From Sphingopyxis sp. (GTDB lineage Bacteria; Pseudomonadota; Alphaproteobacteria; Sphingomonadales; Sphingomonadaceae), in the NCBI GenBank assembly GCA_013823985.1, contig PNNB01000008.1, positions 44,927 to 108,926 of the forward strand: a DNA stretch of 64,000 nt. Direction: 5' to 3'. The notes beneath the pieces were generated by a model, which searched no databases, was not told the DNA's origin, and saw only the letters and a list, made by a program, of their open reading frames with translations. This document shows, piece after piece, positions 52,153-61,037 of the stretch. Every line of letters begins with the position of its first letter. Positions within the stretch are counted from its first letter, which is position 1. The position numbers and the translations under genes are program-made.

Positions 52153-53687
52153 GCGAACAGCCCGTGCAGATACCAGCGCGGGTCTCCCCCTTCCCCATAG
52201 AGCCCATGCCGGAACAGCCAGAAACGCCGGCCCTCACTGTCCTCTACACGGTAATAGTCGCGGGTCAGTCCGCCCTTTCCGGGTTCATGCCCCGCCGGAC
52301 GTCGCCACCATTCGGCAGCGATCCGTTCGGGCCCCTCCACAGAGTGGACCAGATGGACATGACGCCGCCACCGGAACTGGCGTGGCGGCCCATCGGGCAG
52401 AAGCGCCGTCACCTCCACAGGCTGCGGCGGGTCGAACAGACGGAAAGGCCGCATTTGCGGTTCCTGCACCTGGGCAGTGGTCCAGCACCCCGATGGCGGT
52501 CCGGCCTGTGCAGGTCGTTCAAAGGTTGCGCGTTCGGGAATATGGCTGTTGCCGACGTGAAAATGACGGATACGCTCCGGCCCCAGGCGCACGCTCAGCC
52601 GGTCGATCAGCGCCGCCTTTTCCGCCTTTACATCCACCCTGGATTCAAGACCTGCCTGCACATGGACCAGATGTTCGCTGCGCGGGATAGTCATGTGGAT
52701 CATGTCATAGCCAAATCCCGGATCGAGCGGGTCAGACAGGGTATCAATCCGTTCCCCGAACAACCGGTCGAGCAAAGCCGCATCACGTGTCGGGGTACCG
52801 GTGTCCACGGCAAGCCGCGCAACATGACCGTCACTGCGGAACAGACATATTTCGAACCGCCGGCCACCTTCGCCACGTTCTTGCAACTGGATGGCGCTTT
52901 GCTGTGCCAGATGGGTAATCGCTGCCAAAACATCCTGCGTGCGCGCCACCGGCTCCGCAAAATTGAGCGCCACCTGAATAACCGGCGCGGCGCGGCGCGG
53001 CGTAATGCGGGGATCTTCTTCTTCCAACAGGCGTGCAAGCGTGCGGCCATAATCCTTGCCGAAACGCGCGGCAAAGGCGGCCCGGGGACGCGCGGCAAGG
53101 TCGCCGACCGTTTTCAATCCGGCCCGCTGCAACGCGCCATGTACCTTTGCGTCGCAATCCAGCGCCTGCACCGGTAATGCGTTTAACGTCCGCACGCCAA
53201 ATCTGGCCTTGGCCCGCGCGCTGTCCGGTGTTGCACCCAAGGCGATACGGGCGGTGAAGCCATGACGCCGCAACCGCATTTTCAAATCCCGGGCAAGGGC
53301 CGCTTCGGTGCCGCCGAAGATATGCGCGCAGCCGCTAATATCCAAAATCAGACCCTGCGGCGGATCCAAGGCACAGCTGGGGGTATAGCGTTCGCATCCG
53401 TCGGCAAGCCATTCGAGCAATTGCCTGTCCGCCTGCGGATCATGGTCAAACACCGCCAGATCAGGAACGCGCGCCCGCGCATCGGCAAGCGCCATGCCGG
53501 GCGTCATGCCCAGACCAAGCGCAGCCGTATCGCAGGCGACAAGCCGCATGGCCCCGCGCTGCTTTTCAATCAGCGCAAAAGGAACATCAGGCGCTTTGTC
53601 TCCGCAGCTCCGGATCAGTCTTTCCGCCGGCAGAACCGGCAGAAAGACCGCCAGATAACGGCGCGTCGTGAAAAATTCTGTCTCCAT
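52149..53687 (-). CDS. imuB: Y-family polymerase-like mutasome protein ImuB
   Basis: Predicted 512 aa protein related to DNA polymerase IV but lacking the catalytic acids: the place of the first Asp reads YLAVFLPVLPAERLI, and the second site reads LDISGCAHIFGGTE. It is therefore probably a non-catalytic scaffold that joins ImuA, DnaE2 and the clamp. A helix-hairpin-helix segment is visible near LQRAGLKTVGDLAARPRAAF. It overlaps imuA by 101 bases; ATG 53687 is preceded by GGGA. Confidence 0.94.
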   Translation of the reverse strand: METEFFTTRRYLAVFLPVLPAERLIRSCGDKAPDVPFALIEKQRGAMRLVACDTAALGLGMTPGMALADARARVPDLAVFDHDPQADRQLLEWLADGCERYTPSCALDPPQGLILDISGCAHIFGGTEAALARDLKMRLRRHGFTARIALGATPDSARAKARFGVRTLNALPVQALDCDAKVHGALQRAGLKTVGDLAARPRAAFAARFGKDYGRTLARLLEEEDPRITPRRAAPVIQVALNFAEPVARTQDVLAAITHLAQQSAIQLQERGEGGRRFEICLFRSDGHVARLAVDTGTPTRDAALLDRLFGERIDTLSDPLDPGFGYDMIHMTIPRSEHLVHVQAGLESRVDVKAEKAALIDRLSVRLGPERIRHFHVGNSHIPERATFERPAQAGPPSGCWTTAQVQEPQMRPFRLFDPPQPVEVTALLPDGPPRQFRWRRHVHLVHSVEGPERIAAEWWRRPAGHEPGKGGLTRDYYRVEDSEGRRFWLFRHGLYGEGGDPRWYLHGLFA

Positions 53688-54366
53688 GATCCCAGGTCAC
53701 TCTCGCCGTAAAAGGCGCAATGCCGCCGCGGTGGCGCAGCAAATTAATGTCGAATGTGGCAAAGCCCGGGACGTTGCCGGGTAAGGGCAGCGAGGGTGCG
53801 GACCGGACTTGCCAGCGGGTGGTGGCCGCGCTGGGCATCGGGACGGCATCGCCGCGCACCAGCAACGCCAGAACCCCGGCTTCGCGGGCGGCCAGCACCA
53901 GCCGCCGTGTCGATGTCAGATCGATCAAGCGCGCATGGCCCTGCGCCTCCAATATGACGGCACCTGCGGCTTTTGAACGGATGCCATCGGCGGCAGCGCG
54001 CAAGGCATCGCGCATATCCGCCGCCTGAACCAGCAACAGGCGCGCAGGATCGGCACCCATTTGCGCAAGGCCCGCGGCATAGAGCCGGCCCGAAGCCTGC
54101 CGTTCCTTGTCCCCCGAAACCCACAAAATATGCGCCTCCGTCTCGGGCAAGCGCAACGCCATGAGCATGGCAAAGGCGGCCGCCGCAGTTCCGTCGCTCT
54201 GGTCGGCGCCGAAAAATTCATGCAAACCGTCCTGTGCGATTCCCCCCTGCAACCGCTGGTCCACCAAAGGCGCGCCAACCGGCAGAAGCCGTTGTGGCTT
54301 CTCCGACTGATATTGCTGCCACATCCTGTTGGATGCGGGCGCAGATAGAATCGCCTTTATGTTCAT
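53587..54366 (-). CDS. imuA: RecA-like mutasome protein ImuA
   Basis: Predicted 259 aa protein of the ImuA family, a RecA-related SOS protein needed for DnaE2-dependent mutagenesis. It begins MNIKAILSAPASNRMW; GGIAQDGLHEFFGADQSDGT is in the place of the ATP-loop region, without a clear Walker A; LRLPETEAHILWVSGDKERQ and LLLVQAADMRDALRAAADG match the fold. The LexA box overlaps its start codon, so an internal ATG (residue 15) is also possible. Confidence 0.92.
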   Translation of the reverse strand: MNIKAILSAPASNRMWQQYQSEKPQRLLPVGAPLVDQRLQGGIAQDGLHEFFGADQSDGTAAAAFAMLMALRLPETEAHILWVSGDKERQASGRLYAAGLAQMGADPARLLLVQAADMRDALRAAADGIRSKAAGAVILEAQGHARLIDLTSTRRLVLAAREAGVLALLVRGDAVPMPSAATTRWQVRSAPSLPLPGNVPGFATFDINLLRHRGGIAPFTARVTWDHGDRIFHDAPLSGGLSAGSAGGKTDPELRRQSA

Positions 54367-54375
54367 GTTTTGTTC
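54361..54375 (-). promoter_or_regulatory. LexA (SOS) box at the imuA start
   Basis: GTTC at 54361-54364, seven bases, and GTTC at 54372-54375 on the plus strand: a perfect match to the alphaproteobacterial LexA direct repeat GTTC-N7-GTTC. The half-site at 54361-54364 overlaps the imuA ATG by one base. It should make imuA-imuB-dnaE2 DNA-damage inducible. Confidence 0.88.
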
Positions 54376-54447
54376 TATATCCTCTTTTTCGAGAATGTGG
54401 AGTCAGCTTTTTATCGTCAAATCAGATGCCGCTGATATAGTGACCAC

Positions 54448-55911
54448 ATGAACCCCGAGATTTCCGAAAACGCGAGCGTCTGGTGCCATGCAAAAGCGAC
54501 GCGGGCGCATGCGGTCGTCGACGCGGCACCCTATTATGAAATCATCCAGGCCGCCATGATGAATGCCAAGCACCGCATCATGCTGATCGGATGGGATTTC
54601 GATACGCGTATCGATTTAAGCCGCAGCCGACGGAAAAAAGGCGACCCGCCCAAGCGGCTTGGGGATTTCATATTGTGGCTGGCCGACCGGACGCCGGGGC
54701 TGGAAATCAAGCTGCTCAAATGGAATTTCGGTGCGCTAAAGCTGGTCACACGCGGATCGGCCATGGTGGATGTCGCCCGATGGGCGATGCACAAACAGAT
54801 CCAGTTCAAACTCGACAGTGCCCATCCCGTCGGATGCAGCCACCACCAGAAAATCGTGGTCATTGACGACAAGATGGCCGCATGCGGTGGTATCGACATG
54901 ACCGCAGACCGCTGGGACACGCCGGAACATGTCGACGGCGACCTGCGGCGCAAGCGCCCGAACGGGAAGCTTTATGGCCCTTGGCATGACACGACGATGC
55001 TGGTCGAAGGCGATGCCGCCGCGGCACTCGCCGTTCTGAGCCGGGCGCGATGGGAATTGGCGGGTGGCGACCCGATGGAGCCCTGCCCTGCAGATGCGGC
55101 CTCGCCCTGGCCCGAATTTCTGGAGGCCGAATATCAATTTGTCGACATGGGAATCGCCCGGACCCGCGCGGAATATAAGGACGCCAGCGAAATCCGCGAA
55201 ATCCAGCAGCTGTTTCTGGACCAGATCGCCCGTGCCAAGAAGTTCATCTATGCGGAAAACCAGTATTTCGCCTCGCCCAAGATCGCCGATGCGATCGCCA
55301 AGCGTATGGCCGAACCGGACCCGCCCGAGATTATAATCGTCAACCCTGAGACCGCGGATGGATGGCTGGAGCAAAAGGCCATGGATGGCGCCCGTGCGCA
55401 ACTGCTGCGCGCCATAGGGAAGCACGACCCGAAGGACCGGTTCTGCATCTATGTTCCGCACACAAAGCAGGGCGAGCCGATCTATGTCCATGCCAAGCTG
55501 ATGATTGTGGATGACGAGATATTGCGTATCGGGTCCGCCAATATGAACAACCGTTCGCTTGGCCTGGACAGCGAATGCGACATTTTCATCGACACCACCC
55601 GCCCGGGCAATGAAAGCGCGGGCCCCACAATCCGGTCGATGCGCGCCGCGCTTCTGGCCGAACATTGCGGCCTGTCCGAGGAAAAGGTGCTTGAGCTTCT
55701 CGAACAGGGAAAAACCATGCGGCACATCATCGACACGGTGAAAGGCAATGGCCGCCGTCTGGTGCGGCTGGATATTCCGGAGCTGACGGATGCCGAAAAG
55801 GCGATTGCCGAGAATGCGGCGCTTGACCCCGAAAGTGCCGACCAGATGTTCGAGCCTTTTTCAAGCCCCGGCCTGTTTTCCCGCGTCAAACGGCTGCGCT
55901 CGCCGGGATAG
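54448..55911 (+). CDS. Phospholipase D-family protein
   Basis: Predicted 487 aa soluble enzyme of the PLD superfamily. Two HKD-type motifs are present: HHQKIVVIDDKMAACGGIDM (about residues 131-150) and HAKLMIVDDEILRIGSANMN (about 349-368), as needed for the two-step phosphatidyl transfer. No signal peptide is visible. Substrate could be phospholipid or cardiolipin-type. It is divergent from imuA (81 bp) and may share the LexA-controlled region, but I have no direct evidence for that. Confidence 0.9.
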   Translation: MNPEISENASVWCHAKATRAHAVVDAAPYYEIIQAAMMNAKHRIMLIGWDFDTRIDLSRSRRKKGDPPKRLGDFILWLADRTPGLEIKLLKWNFGALKLVTRGSAMVDVARWAMHKQIQFKLDSAHPVGCSHHQKIVVIDDKMAACGGIDMTADRWDTPEHVDGDLRRKRPNGKLYGPWHDTTMLVEGDAAAALAVLSRARWELAGGDPMEPCPADAASPWPEFLEAEYQFVDMGIARTRAEYKDASEIREIQQLFLDQIARAKKFIYAENQYFASPKIADAIAKRMAEPDPPEIIIVNPETADGWLEQKAMDGARAQLLRAIGKHDPKDRFCIYVPHTKQGEPIYVHAKLMIVDDEILRIGSANMNNRSLGLDSECDIFIDTTRPGNESAGPTIRSMRAALLAEHCGLSEEKVLELLEQGKTMRHIIDTVKGNGRRLVRLDIPELTDAEKAIAENAALDPESADQMFEPFSSPGLFSRVKRLRSPG

Positions 55912-55929
55912 TCGGTCGCGGCACTTGGG

Positions 55930-56571
55930 TCAGCGGTTCCGTTTCTTGTCGGGCGCAGGGGCGGGCGCGGGTGTCGGGCGGGCCTGCTGCGGCGGGGCTA
56001 CGCCAGCTACCTGCAGCGGCACAATCGACACGCCATATAAACGCCATTTGCCGGACATCCATTGATAATAGAGCTCGAATTCGACCGACGTCGGCCGAAT
56101 ACCGAAATACCCCCTGAGATAGAGCACATCGGGCTGCACCAGCTGCGGCGGGGCGGTATAGGATGGTGCCACCAGCAGAGCGTTGGACAGGTCGATATTG
56201 CTCGCGCGCAGCGTCGAAAATATCTCGGCCAGACGCGCCGGATTGTTGTTGATTTGGAATCCCGTCGCTGAAAGGTCGCGCAGGACGGAATAATTGCCCG
56301 ACTGGTTGGCGTTATCGACCGCAGCAATCGTCCCCCAGATCAGCTTTGCCAATTCCAGTTCGCCGGGCACCGGGACGGTGGACAGCGGATTTTGCGGGGC
56401 CACCGTTTGCGGATAGGCCGGAGGAGCAGGTGTTTGCGCCAAGCCTAGCGTCGCGAAGCCGAACAGCGACAGTCCGTAAAGCACGACGAGTACGGCCACC
56501 CGATAGGCAACAGCCGCGAAGGCCTTCTTCCGGCGATATGTCCGGCTTTCCCTGCTCGTGGACTGGGTCAC
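55930..56571 (-). CDS. Membrane-anchored protein with NTF2-like part, unknown
   Basis: Predicted 213 aa protein. A basic leader is followed by one hydrophobic segment (VAVLVVLYGLSLFGFATLGL), probably a membrane anchor or signal. Residues about 80-190 (LIWGTIAAVDNANQSGNYSV, ARLAEIFSTLRASNIDLSNA, FELYYQWMSGKWRLYGVSIV) look like an NTF2-type fold. A Pro/Ala-rich tail follows. GTG 56571 is chosen; the frame opens to 56637 with a poor start. Family not recognised with certainty. Convergent with the PLD gene. Confidence 0.75.
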   Translation of the reverse strand: MTQSTSRESRTYRRKKAFAAVAYRVAVLVVLYGLSLFGFATLGLAQTPAPPAYPQTVAPQNPLSTVPVPGELELAKLIWGTIAAVDNANQSGNYSVLRDLSATGFQINNNPARLAEIFSTLRASNIDLSNALLVAPSYTAPPQLVQPDVLYLRGYFGIRPTSVEFELYYQWMSGKWRLYGVSIVPLQVAGVAPPQQARPTPAPAPAPDKKRNR

Positions 56572-56660
56572 TTCACTCTTGCTCCATGGGGTTTGCACAA
56601 CGGGCGCGCACGCGGGTGCGTGGTAAAGAGGGCCCAATTCAGATTCCGCTTTAGCTTAAA

Positions 56661-56694
56661 TAGTGTTACTATGTTTGTAAACATGGTTTCACTA
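56661..56694. promoter_or_regulatory. 34-bp inverted repeat, operator-like
   Basis: The two 16-base halves around GT (56677-56678) pair at 13 of 16 positions, with a central ATGTTT-GT-AAACAT. Such dyads bind TetR- or GntR-type regulators. No regulator gene is adjacent; the nearest gene start is the minus-strand gene at 56571, 90 bases away. Confidence 0.6.
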
Positions 56695-56858
56695 TGCCAA
56701 TTTGACGAGAATTTAATGCCGGATTACAGGGGCTTCAGGCGGGCTGGCCGTTGGCCGCAGGTTTGGGCTTTGGCCTGCGGAGGGTCGGATTGCGCCGTTA
56801 TGTGGGGTGTTGGCGGGGGTGATTCGGGGCGCGCGACCTTTGCCGTGGAGCCCCTCAC
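56695..56858. other. Stretch without a recognisable gene
   Basis: Together with the dyad and the repeat, 56572-56921 holds no gene I can support. Open frames here have no coding character. The composition changes from AT-rich (56640-56720) to GC-rich, with many Gly-codon-like runs that look like decayed or untranslated DNA. Confidence 0.5.
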
Positions 56859-56870
56859 CAACTGCGCCTA

Positions 56871-56913
56871 GGCCTTTCGGCCAAGGCTTCGTATCCTCTC
56901 CCAACGGGAGAGG
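56871..56913. repeat. Double-hairpin repeat, probable terminator
   Basis: GGCC-TTTC-GGCC (56871-56882) is followed by CCTCTCCC-AAC-GGGAGAGG (56895-56913). The sequence is of the dispersed type seen in several proteobacterial genomes (from memory). It lies nine bases beyond the stop codon of the minus-strand amidohydrolase gene, so it may end that transcript. Confidence 0.65.
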
Positions 56914-56921
56914 GAAAGTGG

Positions 56922-59900
56922 TCACTCCCAATAATAGGGCAGGCGTTTGCGGGTGCCGGTGACTTCTTCGTTCAGCGTTGCAGCGTCGTAGAGGCGGCCG
57001 CCGATCATGACTTTGGCGACCTTTTCGCTGTTGCGGATGTCCGCCGTGGGATCGCCATCGAGGATGATGAGATCGGCGAGCTTTCCGGCCTCCAGCGAAC
57101 CGACATCGCGGTCATAGCCGAGCGAGCGGGCGGATTCGATCGTGCCAGCCGCCAGCGCCTCGACCGGCGTCATGCCGCCACGCACGAAGGACCAGAGTTC
57201 CCAATGCGCGGCAATGCCTGCCTCCTGTCCGTGCGCGCCGATGGCCACGGGCACGCCGGCCTTGGCGAGCTTGTGCGCCTCACGCGCGCTGTTGTCGTCG
57301 ACATAATCCTCTTCCGGTGCGATTTCGCGACGGGCGTTGTTTGCGGCGAGGTCGGTCGGCGGATAATGTCTAGCCATCAACGGATGGCGGAACACATCGG
57401 TGTGCGACCGCCAATAAGGATCACCTGCCGGACCGCCATAGGTCACGACCAGCGTCGGGGTATAGCCGACCTTGGTCTTGGAATAGAATTGGACCACATC
57501 GTCGTAAAACACATCGAGCGGGACATTATGTTCGAGCGTGGTGTTGCCATCGGCGACCAGATTCATGTCCATCCCGAACAGCGAACCACCCTCGGCCACC
57601 GAACGCATATTTTCCTGCAAGGCGGCGGCGACAACCTGCTGCCGTTGTTCGCGGCGGGGCTGGTTGTAGTTTTTCACGCTGTGCGCGCCCTGCGCCTTCA
57701 GGCGGCGGACATGGGCCAGCGCATCGTCGAGGCTGTTGATCTCCGCATATACGTCCGCGGCCTTTGCGCCATAGACGATCTCGCCCGTCGAGAAGGAGCG
57801 CGGGCCGATGATGAGCCCTGCGCGCTGCATTTCGAGCGCGGGGAAAACGGTCGCCGCGCTGCTCGACGGATCGTGCCGTGTGGTGACGCCAAAGGCGAGG
57901 TTGAGCATGTTGACCCAATTTTGCTGCGGCGTCATTTCATCATTGCCGTGCGGGCCATGGGCATGGGCATCGACCAGCCCGGGGATGATCGTCTTGCCCG
58001 CGACGTCGACGGTTTTGGCGCCCGCCGGAATGGCGATCTCGCCCGCCTTGCCGACGGCCTTGATCCGGTCATTTTCAACGAGCACGACGCCATTGTCGAT
58101 GACCCCGCCGCTCTTGTCCGCCATGGTCACAATCCGCGCGCCGGTGAAGGCGACCAGTCCGGTAGGACGGTCGGCCTTGACGGGCATGGACAGCGATATG
58201 CCGGTTTTGGGCGGCTCGAACTTGGCAGGCTTGGCATCCTTGGCGAGCGGGGCCGACGGGAAGAAGGCGCTCGTCTGCGCGGCATAGACCACCGGTCCCA
58301 TCGCCCAGTTGAGCGTCGCGCCGCCATTGCTCCAATGCATATAGTCCGCGCCGCCATTGCTGACCCGAGTCACCGGAAGCGGCCCGCCCGAGGGGCTGGC
58401 GCCCACCTCTTGCGTGCCGGGCATCAGCGGCATGGCAAAGGCTTCGTAATTCTGGCGGAAAGCGAAATTGGTGCCGTCGGGGGAAGCTTCATACAGCGTC
58501 GTCAGTTCGCCGCTGGCATGGGTGCGCTTGGCTTCGCCATCGCGGTTGACGCTGACCAGCAGGCGCTTGTTGGCACCGGATTCGGTGAAGAAGATACGGT
58601 CGTTGCTGCTGCCGAAATGCGGCGCGGTGCCGCCGTCCTGAAAGCGCACCGCCGTGCCGCCGGTCGCGGCAATATGGTAGAGGCCCGGCTGATCGGACCG
58701 GGCGGGCGACGTCAGGCCGCCGCCCTGCTGCTTTTCAAAGACGATGGTCCGGCCGTCGGGCGAAAAACGGGGGCGTGCATAATGACCGGGTTGCGTGGTC
58801 ACCTTGCGCGGCGCACCACCTGTGGCGGCGATGGTACGGATTTCGCCCAGACCCTTGTCGGTCCAGGCAACATAGGCGATGCTTTTTCCGTCGCGCGACC
58901 AGCTGGGGTAGCTTTCCATTTCGTCCGTGGCGGAGGTCAGGCGCTTGGGCGCACCGCCCGATGCGGGCTTGACCCAGAGCTTGCCCATGGTTTCGAACAG
59001 GATAGAACGGCCATCGGGCGAGGTCATGACACTGCGCGGCATGCTGGTGTTGAAGCTGGCCGGGGCAACCTCGATCGGCGGGCGGGGTGGGTCAATCACA
59101 TCGCGGCTGTCGGCGATGCGGAAGGGTATTTCGCTCGCCGCGCCGCTGGGCCAATCGACCTTGCGGATTTTGCCACCGGCCCAGAAATAGATGCTCTTGC
59201 TGTCGGGCGACCAATCCATATTGGGATAGACGCCGGTGACGGCCCAGGTTTCCTGCACATCCTGATCCAGCGCGTCGTATATCTTGCGCTCCTCACCGGT
59301 GGACATGTCCTTGACGTACAGCTTCGACTTGGTGCGTTCGCGGCGGACGAAGGCGATCTTTGTGCCGTCGGGCGATGGCGTCGCGCGGACCGACCCGCCC
59401 GCACCGGCAACCGCTGTCTCGGTCTTTCCGGTTTCCAGATCATAGCTTTCAATGTCGAAAATCTGGCCGTTGCTGTCCTGCGCATATTGGAAAATCGGGC
59501 CGGGGGTGATGTTGCGGGTGTAATAGATATGCTTGCCGTCCGGCGCATATATGGGTTCGCCCAATTCCTTCTGGTGCTGTTCATTGGGTTTTTTGACCAG
59601 CTGCACCCCGGCACCGCCCGACACATGGTAGAGCCAGACTTCGCCAGTGCCGAGCGACCGGCCGGTGGTGAAATGCTTCTTCGCCGCGATGAAGCGGCCA
59701 TCGGGGCTCCAGCTTGGCTGGTTGAGCAGGCGGAATTCTTCCTTGGTCAATTGCCGCTTGTCGCTGCCGTCTGCGTTCATGATCCAGATATTGTCGCCAC
59801 CGCCCCGGTCGGAAGTAAAGGCGATGCGGCGGCCGTCGGGGGAAAAGCGGGGCTGGGTTTCAAAAGGCAGGCCCTCGGCAATGCGGGTGGGCATGCCACC

Positions 59901-60146
59901 GCTGACCGGCAGGGTGTAGATATCGCCGAGCAGGTCGAAGGCCAGCGTCTTGCCATCAGGGCTGACGTCGAGATTCATCCACGACCCTTCTGTCGTGTCA
60001 ATCTGCACCTGCCGCACGGTCAGTCCCGGAGGGGCGGCGACATCCCATTTGACGGGCTTTTCCTCAGCCGGTGGCGTCTGCGCGAAGGCGAGGCTCGGAC
60101 CAAAGGCGGCGCCCAGCAGCAAGGCTGATTTAACGATACGGTTCAT
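56922..60146 (-). CDS. Exported beta-propeller/amidohydrolase fusion protein
   Basis: Predicted 1074 aa exported enzyme. A signal peptide (ALLLGAAFGPSLAFAQ) is followed by about 600 residues of TolB-like propeller blades (VSPDGKTLAFDL, FSPDGRRIAFTSDRGG, WSPDGRFIAA). Residues about 690-1060 form a metal-dependent amidohydrolase: GLVDAHAHGPHGNDEM has the HxH motif, and AHGQEAGIAAHWELW and GKLADLIILDGDP close the domain. Probably a periplasmic peptidase or imidase; substrate unknown. ATG 60146 follows AGGGGATGTTATC. Confidence 0.92.
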   Translation of the reverse strand: MNRIVKSALLLGAAFGPSLAFAQTPPAEEKPVKWDVAAPPGLTVRQVQIDTTEGSWMNLDVSPDGKTLAFDLLGDIYTLPVSGGMPTRIAEGLPFETQPRFSPDGRRIAFTSDRGGGDNIWIMNADGSDKRQLTKEEFRLLNQPSWSPDGRFIAAKKHFTTGRSLGTGEVWLYHVSGGAGVQLVKKPNEQHQKELGEPIYAPDGKHIYYTRNITPGPIFQYAQDSNGQIFDIESYDLETGKTETAVAGAGGSVRATPSPDGTKIAFVRRERTKSKLYVKDMSTGEERKIYDALDQDVQETWAVTGVYPNMDWSPDSKSIYFWAGGKIRKVDWPSGAASEIPFRIADSRDVIDPPRPPIEVAPASFNTSMPRSVMTSPDGRSILFETMGKLWVKPASGGAPKRLTSATDEMESYPSWSRDGKSIAYVAWTDKGLGEIRTIAATGGAPRKVTTQPGHYARPRFSPDGRTIVFEKQQGGGLTSPARSDQPGLYHIAATGGTAVRFQDGGTAPHFGSSNDRIFFTESGANKRLLVSVNRDGEAKRTHASGELTTLYEASPDGTNFAFRQNYEAFAMPLMPGTQEVGASPSGGPLPVTRVSNGGADYMHWSNGGATLNWAMGPVVYAAQTSAFFPSAPLAKDAKPAKFEPPKTGISLSMPVKADRPTGLVAFTGARIVTMADKSGGVIDNGVVLVENDRIKAVGKAGEIAIPAGAKTVDVAGKTIIPGLVDAHAHGPHGNDEMTPQQNWVNMLNLAFGVTTRHDPSSSAATVFPALEMQRAGLIIGPRSFSTGEIVYGAKAADVYAEINSLDDALAHVRRLKAQGAHSVKNYNQPRREQRQQVVAAALQENMRSVAEGGSLFGMDMNLVADGNTTLEHNVPLDVFYDDVVQFYSKTKVGYTPTLVVTYGGPAGDPYWRSHTDVFRHPLMARHYPPTDLAANNARREIAPEEDYVDDNSAREAHKLAKAGVPVAIGAHGQEAGIAAHWELWSFVRGGMTPVEALAAGTIESARSLGYDRDVGSLEAGKLADLIILDGDPTADIRNSEKVAKVMIGGRLYDAATLNEEVTGTRKRLPYYWE

Positions 60147-60347
60147 GATAACATCCCCTGACAGAATTTTTTCTATGCTGTCATGCCTAACGCCCCTCGG
60201 CAAGGCCGCATTGATGCTTCGATAATCGGGATGCGGGCTTCGGCGAACGACGTTGGGGACAAGATGATTAAAGAAAACAGGGACCGTGCCGTTAACCATA
60301 GATGCCATTGCCCCATGTCGGGGCGGGCATGATGATGGAGCGAAGAA

Positions 60348-61034
60348 ATGCTAGAAGCCGTGAGTGCCGAACCCGACATGCAGGTCGTGGAACGCCGCGC
60401 CAACGCACGGCATATCGCTGTCATGCTGATCGCCAAATTGTCCTGCGCCGACACCCAGACAATCTGCCGCATCCGCAATATCTCGTCGATGGGCGCCCGT
60501 ATCGAAACGAACATGGCGCTCAAACAGGGGGCGCTTCTGGCGCTGGAGCTCCGGTCCGATCTGAAGATGACCGGCCGCGTCATGTGGGCCAAGGACGGCA
60601 ATGCGGGCGTGCAGTTCGATGCCGCAATCGACGTGCCGCGCTTTCTGATGCGCTCGGAAAGCCGGATCGACCGCCGCAAGCCCAGGCCACCGCGCTATCA
60701 ATGCGCCGCCAATGTGGTCCTTGTGACCGATAGCGGCTGCTTTTCCTGTTCGATGTTCGACATCGGCCTGTCGGGCGCGGGTCTGTGCGACCTGCCGCCC
60801 CGCACCAAATTGCGCACGGGCCATGTCGTCAAGCTGATCGCCGACGGCATTTCGTCGCACCACGCGACCGTCGCCTGGACCGACGGCAACCGCGCCGGCA
60901 TCAAATTCCGCCACCCTCTGAAATATACCGAATTACAGGAATGGCTGCTGGATTATGCTAGCCCGCACGCGCCGCTTGGCACCGTGCAGCCGGACGGCGC
61001 AGGCGTCGCCACCCCCACCGGCTTCGCGCACTGA
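60348..61034 (+). CDS. Tandem PilZ-domain protein
   Basis: Predicted 228 aa cytoplasmic protein with two PilZ-like modules, which bind cyclic di-GMP. The first has the RxxxR motif in ERRANARH and NISSMG for the (D/N)xSxxG motif. The second has RRKPR at the right place, but its second motif is DIGLSG, with Gly where Ser is expected, so binding may be lost there. Downstream control target unknown. Confidence 0.88.
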   Translation: MLEAVSAEPDMQVVERRANARHIAVMLIAKLSCADTQTICRIRNISSMGARIETNMALKQGALLALELRSDLKMTGRVMWAKDGNAGVQFDAAIDVPRFLMRSESRIDRRKPRPPRYQCAANVVLVTDSGCFSCSMFDIGLSGAGLCDLPPRTKLRTGHVVKLIADGISSHHATVAWTDGNRAGIKFRHPLKYTELQEWLLDYASPHAPLGTVQPDGAGVATPTGFAH

Positions 61035-61037
61035 CCT

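Noticed and set aside
54448..55911. PLD gene as a fourth SOS mutasome gene
   Set aside because: It only shares the intergenic region with imuA. The LexA box is at the imuA start, 73 bases from the PLD start, and nothing shows control of both.
56593..56871. 92 aa frame containing the 34-bp dyad
   Set aside because: It has no ribosome site or known pattern, and the dyad lies inside it, which argues for regulatory DNA.
57204..60128. Very long open frame (974 codons) antisense to the amidohydrolase
   Set aside because: It mirrors the codon pattern of the real gene in GC-rich DNA. The translation has Arg/Ala/Gly runs and no recognisable domain, while the opposite frame is a clear enzyme.
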